Assembly (NCBI GenBank): GCA_035995285.1
Contig: DASYKO010000319.1
Span: 1-11,917, forward strand
Reading direction: 5' to 3'
DNA length: 11,917 bases
From: UBA7672 sp035995285
GTDB lineage: Bacteria > Pseudomonadota > Alphaproteobacteria > Caulobacterales > Hyphomonadaceae
A model generated the notes under the pieces. That model was not told where the DNA came from. It did not search any database and saw only the letters and a list, made by a program, of their open reading frames with translations. The translations under genes and the position numbers were made by a program. Each line of letters opens with the position of its first letter. The stretch's first letter is position 1. This document shows positions 6,982 to 11,917 of the stretch, piece by piece.

Positions 6982-7809
6982 ATGTCCGAGTGGACCTTTC
7001 CCAAAGGCGACCTGATGAAGGGCAAGCGCGGCCTCGTCATGGGCGTCGCCAACGAGCGCTCCATCGCCTGGGGCATCGCCCAGCAGCTGGCGGCCCAGGG
7101 CGCGGACATCGCCTTCACCTATGCCGGCGAGGCTCTCGAAAAACGCGTGCGCCCGTTGGTCGAATCCATCGGCCTCAACACCATGATCTCCGCCGACGTC
7201 ACCAACGACGCCGAGATGGATGCGGCCTTCGCCCAGCTCAAGGCCAAGTTCGGCACGATCGACTTCCTCGTCCACGCCATTGCGTTCGCTGGAAAAGAAG
7301 AGCTGCAGGGCTCGATGGTCGCCAACACCTCGCGCGAGGGCTTCCGCCGGGCGATGGACATCTCGGTCTATTCCTTCATCGACGCTTCCCGCCGCGCCTC
7401 GCAGATGATGCCGAGCGGCGGCTCGATCATTAACCTCACCTATCTCGGCTCGGAGCGCGTCGTGCCCTCCTACAACGTGATGGGCGTCGCCAAGGCAGGC
7501 CTCGAGGCCGCCACCCGTTATGCCGCGCGCGACCTCGGCGCACAGGGCATCCGCGTCAATGCGATCTCGGCAGGGGCCATGAAAACGCTATCGCTCGCGG
7601 GTATCCGCGGCGGCAAGGCGCTGATGAGCTCGGGCCGCGAATGGTCGCTGCTGAAGGAAGATACCTCGATGGAAGGCGTGGCGGGCTGCGCGCTCTACCT
7701 GCTCTCTCCGCTCGGCCGATCGATCACCGGGGAAGTGATCCACGTCGATTCGGGCTTCCATGTCGTCGGCATGCCGGAAGGCTCGCCCGAGGGCGGCGCT
7801 ACAGGCTAA
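6982..7809 (+). CDS. fabI: Enoyl-ACP reductase FabI
   Basis: A cytoplasmic NADH-dependent reductase of the short-chain dehydrogenase fold that performs the last reduction of each fatty acid elongation cycle; family members are the target of triclosan and isoniazid-type drugs. The 275-residue length is close to the usual 260-275. The cofactor loop reads GLVMGVANERSIAWGIA (17-33), and the FabI catalytic signature is Y154 (NLTYLGSER), Y164 and K171 (SYNVMGVAK). Two positions deviate from E. coli: the residue matching Gly93 is Ala101 (VHAIAFAG), and the SAGP(I/V)xT motif reads SAGAMKT. Both probably belong to the alphaproteobacterial lineage and need alignment. fabA and fabB are coded on the same strand but more than 4 kb upstream, so fabI needs its own promoter. 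The next gene is convergent, 14 bases away. Confidence 0.96.
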   Translation: MSEWTFPKGDLMKGKRGLVMGVANERSIAWGIAQQLAAQGADIAFTYAGEALEKRVRPLVESIGLNTMISADVTNDAEMDAAFAQLKAKFGTIDFLVHAIAFAGKEELQGSMVANTSREGFRRAMDISVYSFIDASRRASQMMPSGGSIINLTYLGSERVVPSYNVMGVAKAGLEAATRYAARDLGAQGIRVNAISAGAMKTLSLAGIRGGKALMSSGREWSLLKEDTSMEGVAGCALYLLSPLGRSITGEVIHVDSGFHVVGMPEGSPEGGATG

Positions 7810-7823
7810 TAGTTGTCTGAGAT

Positions 7824-8039
7824 CTACTGAACCGGCTCTTCAGCTGCGAACTGCTCGGTTGCGCCTTCGCCTGCAGGCGCATTCGCCGCCTTCATCGCCC
7901 AGCCATCGGGGGCCGTGATCAGCGTCATTGCGCCGTAGGCGATGCCGACTAGGGCTGCGACGCCTGCTACCATCACTACTACGCCGCGTACGCGCTCATC
8001 GAGTGCGAACCCGCGCTGTTTTTGGACTTCCGAGGACAT
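7824..8039 (-). CDS. Small single-span membrane protein
   Basis: A 71-residue protein not assigned to a named family. A charged N-terminus (KQRGFALDERVRG, 7-19) precedes one hydrophobic helix at about 20-42, followed by an Ala/Glu-rich acidic tail (EGATEQFAAEEPVQ). The basic N-terminus suggests N-in topology with the tail in the periplasm. The start is well supported: GGAGGT lies seven bases before ATG 8039, and a TTG two codons earlier would be out of reach of this site. The helix segment AALVGIAYGAM resembles that of the next small protein (8349-8633), giving seven identities in ten aligned positions, so the two may be paralogs. It could be a small subunit of a membrane complex or a stress-induced peptide; nothing in the sequence decides this. 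Confidence 0.72.
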   Translation of the reverse strand: MSSEVQKQRGFALDERVRGVVVMVAGVAALVGIAYGAMTLITAPDGWAMKAANAPAGEGATEQFAAEEPVQ

Positions 8040-8243
8040 GAGCAAACCTCCACGCGTTATCCGGAACGCTCCGCCGAGAAGAGCCGTTCCAGAACTCCCT
8101 GACTCGCCGCAGCAGTCTCATCTCAGAGGCCGCGACGCTTGGAAGACGGACGCGAACGTCCGCATCTCGCCGATGCGATCTCGTGGGGAGGTGGCCGTTT
8201 GGCGTTTTCGCCTTCAGGCTTCTGCCGAACTCGCCGGTCAGTG
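8040..8243 (-). promoter_or_regulatory. Long structured leader of the 71-residue membrane protein gene
   Basis: If the promoter at 8249-8277 is used, transcription starts near 8242 and leaves about 200 untranslated bases. On the minus strand, in order, these hold: GGCG-AAAA-CGCC (8212-8201); CGCATC-GGCGA-GATGCG (8177-8161); CGGACG-TTCG-CGTCCG (8162-8147), sharing two bases with the previous stem; and GGAACG...CGTTCC (8090-8063) with an inner three-pair stem and one bulged base, ending about 17 bases before the GGAGGT. No open reading frame with coding character is seen on either strand. It could be a cis-regulatory RNA or contain terminator-like structure; no known riboswitch class is recognised. 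Confidence 0.4.
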
Positions 8244-8248
8244 GATGT

Positions 8249-8277
8249 AATGTAGCTCACGGGCCCGCGAGCGACAA
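8249..8277 (-). promoter_or_regulatory. Candidate promoter with a palindrome in its spacer
   Basis: Read on the minus strand, TTGTCG (8277-8272) and TACATT (8254-8249) are separated by exactly 17 bases, a good sigma-70-type arrangement. The spacer together with one flanking base forms the near-perfect palindrome GCTCACGGGCCCGCGAGC (plus-strand 8255-8272), eight of nine pairs matching. A palindrome between -35 and -10 could be an operator. The remaining stretch up to the stop of the 8349-8633 gene (8278-8348) shows nothing else that I can name. Confidence 0.4.
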
Positions 8278-8348
8278 TCACGTAACGGCAGGAAAGCCCG
8301 GAGAATACGCAGTTTCCCGCTAGTGCTCTGGAATCGCTCGATACGAAT

Positions 8349-8633
8349 TTAGTTCGCCGGAGATTGCTGCGGCTGCACATCCGATGGCGCCGATGGGCCC
8401 TGACTATTCGCCGGCGCGGAAGCCGCTTCATTCGCCGATGCGTTAACGACGGAGCTCGGCTCGGCCTGCAGCGCCAGCATCACTGCATATGCGATGACAA
8501 CCAGCGCCACGCCGATGATGAGCACCCAGATCATGCCCTTGATGTTCTGGCCCTGCCTCGCGCGCTGCGCGGAAAGCTTGGCGTTGGAATCGCCCGGCTG
8601 GAGCTCTTCAGTCTCGTATCCTGGCTGGGCCAT
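8349..8633 (-). CDS. Small single-span membrane protein with low-complexity tail
   Basis: A 94-residue protein of unknown function. A polar N-terminus (1-32, including SAQRARQGQN) leads to a hydrophobic helix at about 34-55 (MIWVLIIGVALVVIAYAVMLAL), then a tail rich in Ala, Ser, Pro, Asn and Gln. Basic residues before the helix suggest N-in, tail-out topology. The start ATG 8633 has GAGGAGAG five bases upstream; a TTG seven codons earlier lacks such a site. The helix shares A-L-V-x-I-A-Y-x-x-M with the neighbouring 71-residue protein, so a common origin is plausible. It lies 103 bases downstream of udk on the same strand and may be read through from that unit, although the gap holds hairpins. 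Confidence 0.72.
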   Translation of the reverse strand: MAQPGYETEELQPGDSNAKLSAQRARQGQNIKGMIWVLIIGVALVVIAYAVMLALQAEPSSVVNASANEAASAPANSQGPSAPSDVQPQQSPAN

Positions 8634-8637
8634 GGGT

Positions 8638-8669
8638 CTCTCCTCGACGGGCAAATGCCATGTCGAGAC
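8638..8669 (-). promoter_or_regulatory. Hairpin overlapping the ribosome binding site of the 94-residue membrane protein
   Basis: On the minus strand, CTCGAC (8667-8662) can pair with GTCGAG (8648-8643), with an inner stem GGCA/TGCC (8659-8656 with 8653-8650) closed by a two-base loop, which is too tight unless the innermost pair opens. The distal arm runs into the ribosome binding site GAGGAGAG (8645-8638), and an alternative pairing of GTCTC with GAGAC would cover more of it. Partial masking of translation initiation is inferred. Confidence 0.35.
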
Positions 8670-8683
8670 GGAACGCCCCGCTT

Positions 8684-8703
8684 GCGCGCAGGGTTCCGCG
8701 CGC
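8684..8703 (-). terminator. Weak terminator-like hairpin after udk
   Basis: GCGCGC (8684-8689) and GCGCGC (8698-8703), a self-complementary hexamer, form a 6-bp GC-only stem with an eight-base loop, 34 bases past the udk stop on the minus strand. No T run follows, so it may only stall or protect the rbfA-udk transcript end. Confidence as a terminator is low. Confidence 0.25.
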
Positions 8704-8736
8704 GTGACCTCAGGTTAATGCGTGAAGAGTTGAAAG

Positions 8737-9438
8737 CTAAGCCACGCCCAGCTTCTGCAGCTGCACCCACACCGGGGCGACCAGCCGGTCGACCGAGTCA
8801 CGGTCCGGCGTTGCATCGCGCCGCGGCGGCGCCGCCTCGCACACCACGACGATATCGCAGACATGCCGGGCCGGATCGATCCAGCGCGACTGGGCGGGAC
8901 GCACAAAGCGCAGGTATTGCTGGATCACGCTCTCCGCGCTCCTGCCCCGCTCTGCCTCGTCGCGGCGAATGCGGCGGATGAGCCGCAGATCCGCGGGCGC
9001 ATCGACGAACACGGAGAGATCGAACAGCGGCAGGATGCTCGGATCCGACAGCACATGGATGCCCTCCACGATCACCACAGGCCGCGATTCGACGCGCCGC
9101 ACGGCGCCCTTCTTGCGGTCGTGGTTCGGGAAATCATAGACCGGCTGCTCGACAGCCTCGCCCCGCTTCAGCGCCTCGATGTCGCGGCGCAAGTGCACCA
9201 TGTCCTTGTTGGAGGGGCTGTCGAAATCGAAGGTCGATTCCAGTTCGGCATGGCTCATCTTCAGCGCCGCCTCGCCATAATGCTCGCGGCCGAAATAGTA
9301 ATTGTCCTCGGTCATCAGCGTGGCGTTCGCCTCGCCCAGCTTTTCGTGCAGCGCCCGCGCCAGCGTGGTCTTACCCGAGCCCGACCCGCCCGTGATCGCG
9401 ATCATGAAGGACTTTGCTGACGGATTGGGGCCGGCCAT
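8737..9438 (-). CDS. udk: Uridine kinase
   Basis: A cytoplasmic P-loop kinase of pyrimidine salvage: it phosphorylates uridine and cytidine to UMP and CMP using ATP or GTP. The 233-residue product has Walker A GGSGSGKTT (17-25), followed by DNYYF (45-49), which matches the uridine kinase D-x-(F/Y)-Y motif. FDFDSPSNKDM (70-80) fits the family N-F-D-H-P-x-A-F-D segment, and PVYDFPNHDR (99-108) the P-x-Y-D-(F/Y)-x-x-H-x-R nucleoside-binding segment. VIVEGIHVL (123-130) and the arginine-rich lid IRRIRRDEAERGRS (154-167) are also present. The C-terminus after about 195 diverges from E. coli Udk, so another nucleoside kinase of the PRK/Udk family is possible. ATG 9438 overlaps the rbfA stop by one base (TGATG); GTG 9441 is an alternative start one codon earlier. 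Translational coupling to rbfA is likely. Confidence 0.88.
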   Translation of the reverse strand: MAGPNPSAKSFMIAITGGSGSGKTTLARALHEKLGEANATLMTEDNYYFGREHYGEAALKMSHAELESTFDFDSPSNKDMVHLRRDIEALKRGEAVEQPVYDFPNHDRKKGAVRRVESRPVVIVEGIHVLSDPSILPLFDLSVFVDAPADLRLIRRIRRDEAERGRSAESVIQQYLRFVRPAQSRWIDPARHVCDIVVVCEAAPPRRDATPDRDSVDRLVAPVWVQLQKLGVA

Positions 9439-9842
9439 CACGAACTCTCTTTGGGACCCTTGCCGGTTGAAGGCTGGCCCAGATCCTTGCGTACACGCGG
9501 AGAGGCCAGCAGCTCGTCGATCCGCCGCGCCTCGTCATAGCTGTCATCGGCCACGAAGCGCACCTGCGGGGTATACCGCATTTCGATCTCCTTGGAGAGC
9601 CGGCCGCGCAGGAAGCCCGCCGCCCGGTTCAGCGCCTCGACTGTCTTGGCCATATCCACGCCGCCCAGCGGCGCGGCAAACGCGGTTGCGTGCTTCAGGT
9701 CGGGCGAGGCGCGCACTTCGGTGATGGTGATCGACTTGCCCGCAAGATCGGGGTCGGCGAACTCTTCCCGGCTGAGAATATCGGTGAGCGCATGCCGGAC
9801 AAGTTCCCCGGCGCGCAGCTGTCTCTGTGAGGGCGGTTTCAT
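9438..9842 (-). CDS. rbfA: 30S ribosome-binding factor RbfA
   Basis: A small KH-fold protein that binds the 30S subunit late in assembly, helps mature the 5' end of 16S rRNA and is often needed at low temperature. The 134-residue length is typical. The N-terminus SQRQLRAGELVRHALTDIL (5-23) and the pair ITITEVRASPDLKHATAFAAPLG (38-60), which holds the conserved V-x-x-S-P-D-L-x-x-A core, match the family. The C-terminal part LRGRLSKEIEMRYTPQVRFVADDSYDEARRIDELL (78-112) also fits. ATG 9842 is chosen because the conserved region starts immediately; a TTG 30 bases upstream gives a non-conserved extension. In many bacteria rbfA follows infB and precedes truB, but here it heads a unit with udk. It is divergent from mpg across 95 bases. 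Confidence 0.94.
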   Translation of the reverse strand: MKPPSQRQLRAGELVRHALTDILSREEFADPDLAGKSITITEVRASPDLKHATAFAAPLGGVDMAKTVEALNRAAGFLRGRLSKEIEMRYTPQVRFVADDSYDEARRIDELLASPRVRKDLGQPSTGKGPKESS

Positions 9843-9937
9843 CCCGTCTTCAAAAGCCCCCACGAGCCCCAAGTCAAGGACGCCAATCTCCCCACGCGTG
9901 TGCTAGGGCGATCCTGACCCGTTTTCCGCCGGACACC

Positions 9938-10504
9938 ATGCCCAAAGCCCTGCGCAAATCCTTCTTCGCCCGCCCCGTGCTTGAGGTCGCGCCCGAGCTG
10001 ATCGGCGCGACTTTTCTTTTTGCCGGAACCGGCGGGGTGATCGTCGAGGTCGAGGCCTATCACCACACGGAGGCGGCTGCGCACTCCTATGGCGGCCCCA
10101 CGGAGCGCAACGCCGTGATGTTCGGCCCTGCCGGCTATGTCTATGTGTACCGCTCCTACGGCCTGCACTGGTGCGTGAACTTCGTCTGCGAGGGCAAGGG
10201 CTCCGCCGCCGCCGTCCTCATCCGCGCCATCGAGCCCACGACAGGCCTGCCCCTCATGCGCCGGCGCCGCGGGATGAAAGAGGAGCGCCTCCTCTCCTCC
10301 GGCCCCGGACGCCTGACGCAAGCCATGGGCATCACCCACGCCCACAATGGCCTTGCGCTGGACGAAGCGCCCTTCTCACTCACGGCTCGTGCGGAGGAGC
10401 CAGAAATCCTCACCGGCCCCCGCATCGGCATCACCAAGGCCGCAGACCTGCCCTGGCGCTATGGGATGAAAGGCTCACGCCATCTCAGCAAGCCGTTCCG
10501 CTGA
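9938..10504 (+). CDS. mpg: DNA-3-methyladenine glycosylase (AAG/Mpg family)
   Basis: A monofunctional base-excision repair glycosylase that removes 3-methyladenine and other alkylated or deaminated purines. The 188-residue length is normal for bacterial members. By comparison with human AAG, IVEVEAYHHTEAAAHS (35-50) holds the catalytic Glu39, the stacking Tyr41 and His49. GPAGYVYVYRSYGLHWCVNFVC (63-84) carries the loop with the intercalating tyrosine. LLIRAIEP-like AVLIRAIEP (92-100) and LLSSGPGRLTQAMGI (118-132) complete the signature. ATG 9938 fits the usual N-terminus KSFFARPVLEVAPELIG; there is no obvious ribosome binding site, and the frame stays open 37 codons upstream without conserved content. 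The gene is divergent from rbfA and co-oriented with ada, the other alkylation-repair gene, 358 bases downstream. Confidence 0.95.
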   Translation: MPKALRKSFFARPVLEVAPELIGATFLFAGTGGVIVEVEAYHHTEAAAHSYGGPTERNAVMFGPAGYVYVYRSYGLHWCVNFVCEGKGSAAAVLIRAIEPTTGLPLMRRRRGMKEERLLSSGPGRLTQAMGITHAHNGLALDEAPFSLTARAEEPEILTGPRIGITKAADLPWRYGMKGSRHLSKPFR

Positions 10505-10539
10505 GCGGGGCAGGAAATCGGACCCGCACACAAAGAGCA

Positions 10540-10698
10540 GAACAAGGACCCGCGCCCCCCACCTGTCCGCCCCCCTTCGGGCGGAACCCTGGTGCGCCTG
10601 CTTACTCAACAATGGAGGTCAGATCGTTGTTCAATTCCAACCACGCGGTCCCGCCCGCCCGAGGGGGGCGGACAGGTGGGGGGTGTGGAGCCTTGTTC
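10540..10698. repeat. Long imperfect inverted repeat between mpg and ada
   Basis: The arms are 10540-10584 and 10655-10698. From the outside in they hold an 8-bp match (GAACAAGG/CCTTGTTC), a seven-base mismatch block, a perfect 21-bp match (10555-10575 with 10663-10683) and a further 8-bp match (TCGGGCGG/CCGCCCGA) after one extra T in the left arm. The centre is 70 bases, AT-richer, without an open frame of coding character. The left arm can also fold on itself (CCGCCC/GGGCGG). It could be a dispersed palindromic or MITE-like element, or a strong bidirectional terminator. No clear target duplication flanks it. The rest of the 358-base gap (10505-10539 and 10699-10862) holds ada upstream DNA. 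Confidence 0.75.
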
Positions 10699-10862
10699 CG
10701 GCCTATGACTGCCTTGTTACAGCCGCGCCTGATGTCCATCTTGCTGGCTTAGCAGGTCAGATTTCGCTGCATTCCAGCTCCGATGACGGTGTCGTTTTTC
10801 CGGTCTCATAGACTCTTCCAACCCCTATCTTGAGGCTACAAGCAGAGACCAAGAGACAGACA
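10699..10862 (+). promoter_or_regulatory. Upstream region of ada
   Basis: This is 164 bases without a gene. It includes a short palindrome TGCTGGCTTAGCA (10742-10754), a GANTC site GACTC (10811-10815), and an inverted pair GGTCTC (10802-10807) and GAGACC (10845-10850) bracketing the likely promoter. TATCTT at 10827-10832 could be a -10, but I find no matching -35. I see no exact E. coli Ada box (AAAGCGCA). The ribosome binding site is weak (AGAGACAG just before the ATG). Confidence 0.35.
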
Positions 10863-11917
10863 ATGCTGAACCGCCTTCCCGACCATGATACGCTCTACGA
10901 ACACATCCTGCGCCGCGACCCGGAGCTGGACGGCATCGTCTATGTCGGCGTGAAGACCACGGGCATCTTCTGCCGCCCGGTCTGCCCGGCGCGCACGCCG
11001 CTCTCCAAGAACATTACCTTCTACAACTCGCCGGATGAGGCCCTCGAAGCCGGGTTCCGCCCGTGCAAGCGTTGCCGGCCGCTGGATGATCCCAACTCAC
11101 CCGGCGTGCTGCTCGACAAGCTGCTGCGCCTCGTCGAGGAAGATCCTTCCCGCCGCTGGAGCGAGGAGGACCTGCGCGAAATGGGCATCGAGCCCGCGAC
11201 AGCCCGCCGCCAGTTCCAGAAGCGGTTCGACATGAGTTTCTCGCAATACGCCCGCGCCCGCCGCCTGGGCCATGCCTTCACCACCATCCGACAAGGAAAC
11301 ACCGTGATCGAAGCCCAGCTCGATGCCGGCTTCGAGTCCGGCTCCGGCTTCCGCGAAGCCTTCTCCCGCCAGTTCGGCGAAGCGCCTGTGAAGTCACGCA
11401 AGGCCCTCACCTTCGCCATGGACTGGATCGATACGCCGATCGGCCCGATGCTGGCGATCGCCGACGACAAACATCTCCACATGCTGGAATTCGTTGAGCG
11501 CAAGTCGCTGCAGAGCCATGTCGACCGCTATCGCAAGCAATTCAACGCGACCGTCCTGCCAGGCGAGACGCCTGCGTTGAAGCTGATCAAGCAGGAATTG
11601 AGGGACTATTTCGGCGGCAAGCAACTGACCTTCAAATCGAAGATCGCCGACGCCGGCACCGATTTCCAGCAGACCGTCTGGGACGAGCTGCGCCGCATTC
11701 CGCCCGGCGAGACGCGGTCCTATCTCGACGTGTCGAAAACCATCGGCCGGCCAACGGCGATGCGCGCTGTCGCCAACGCCAACCGGCTCAATCGCTGCGC
11801 CATCATCTTGCCCTGCCACCGCGTGATCGGTTCGGACGGGACGCTGACGGGCTATGCTGGCGGCCTGTGGCGCAAGCAGTGGCTGCTCGATCATGAGCGC
11901 AGGTTGACCGGCAAGAC
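10863..11917 (+). CDS. ada: Ada: methylphosphotriester/O6-methylguanine-DNA methyltransferase and transcriptional regulator (3' end cut by the window)
   Basis: A suicidal DNA repair protein and activator of the adaptive response to alkylation. 351 codons are visible with no stop; E. coli Ada has 354 residues, so only a few are missing. Residues 1-75 form the zinc domain with Cys37, Cys41, Cys68 and Cys71 (FCRPVCPAR and PCKRCRP); the first is expected to accept methyl groups from phosphotriesters and switch the protein on. Residues about 82-180 are an AraC-type two-helix DNA-binding region (SQYARARRLGHAF and AGFESGSGFREAFSRQFG). Residues about 185-350 are the O6-methylguanine methyltransferase domain: helix RAVANANRLN, acceptor Cys318 in PCHRV and YAGGLWRKQWLL. 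Every key residue is kept. It lies downstream of mpg on the same strand, with a long inverted repeat between. Autoregulation is expected from the family, but no exact Ada box is seen. Confidence 0.95.
   Translation, partial: MLNRLPDHDTLYEHILRRDPELDGIVYVGVKTTGIFCRPVCPARTPLSKNITFYNSPDEALEAGFRPCKRCRPLDDPNSPGVLLDKLLRLVEEDPSRRWSEEDLREMGIEPATARRQFQKRFDMSFSQYARARRLGHAFTTIRQGNTVIEAQLDAGFESGSGFREAFSRQFGEAPVKSRKALTFAMDWIDTPIGPMLAIADDKHLHMLEFVERKSLQSHVDRYRKQFNATVLPGETPALKLIKQELRDYFGGKQLTFKSKIADAGTDFQQTVWDELRRIPPGETRSYLDVSKTIGRPTAMRAVANANRLNRCAIILPCHRVIGSDGTLTGYAGGLWRKQWLLDHERRLTGK

Noticed and set aside
8147..8162. Stem with TTCG loop as a rho-independent terminator for the 94-residue protein gene
   Set aside because: No T run follows on the minus strand, and it lies nearly 190 bases after the stop; a leader structure is the better reading.
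7942..8250. A plus-strand open frame across the gap between the two small membrane genes
   Set aside because: It runs antisense to the small membrane gene and then through hairpin-rich DNA, and its product has no family resemblance.
9843..9937. TTGACT on the minus strand (about 9872-9878) as an rbfA -35 box
   Set aside because: No acceptable -10 lies 16-18 bases further on, and a start there would leave almost no leader before the ATG at 9842.
10540..10698. Insertion sequence ends or a CRISPR-type repeat
   Set aside because: There is no transposase, no clear target duplication and only one pair of arms; a CRISPR would need several direct repeats with spacers.
10171..10752. A long plus-strand open frame overlapping mpg and crossing the inverted repeat
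   Set aside because: It is out of frame with mpg, which has the full glycosylase signature, and its product is Arg/Pro-rich low-complexity sequence typical of a shadow frame in GC-rich DNA.

Overview
The window is GC-rich (roughly 60-65% by eye), densely coded chromosomal DNA from an alphaproteobacterium. The fabA-fabB-fabI type lipid cluster, the coding style, GANTC motifs in intergenic DNA and the many small single-span membrane proteins would fit Caulobacterales/Hyphomonadaceae, but that family assignment is inference. All fifteen recognisable genes look intact. The last one (ada) runs off the right edge just short of its expected stop. I see no rRNA, tRNA, CRISPR, phage gene or transposase.

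Layout, left to right. (1) 91-2677, plus strand: an exported SH3-domain protein, then fabA and fabB, which make and elongate the cis-unsaturated acyl chain. (2) 2758-3747, plus: a membrane-anchored phosphodiester glycosidase-domain protein. It meets a minus-strand exported protein of unknown function (3744-4313) tail to tail, and both stop codons share one CTAG. (3) 4454-6794, minus: a two-gene unit of a Cdc48/Vps4-like AAA+ ATPase followed by a TPR protein with two C-terminal membrane helices. (4) 6982-7809, plus: fabI, the enoyl-ACP reductase, separated from fabAB by the four preceding genes. (5) 7824-8633, minus: two short single-span membrane proteins that look distantly paralogous. The first has a candidate promoter with a palindrome in its spacer and a leader of about 200 nt with several hairpins. 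(6) 8737-9842, minus: rbfA and udk, overlapping by one base. (7) 9938-11917, plus: DNA repair genes mpg (3-methyladenine glycosylase) and ada (methyltransferase and regulator), separated by a 159-bp element with long inverted arms.

How the parts work together: fabA, fabB and fabI are successive steps of type II fatty acid synthesis and set membrane unsaturation. RbfA and Udk are ribosome-maturation and pyrimidine-salvage housekeeping functions. Mpg and Ada form an alkylation-repair pair. The AAA+/TPR unit, the glycosidase-domain protein and the exported unknown protein form an envelope-oriented block of undefined role. Most of the window is ordinary core genome. The least explained items are the structured leader at 8040-8277, the inverted-repeat element at 10540-10698, and the AAA+/membrane-TPR pair.
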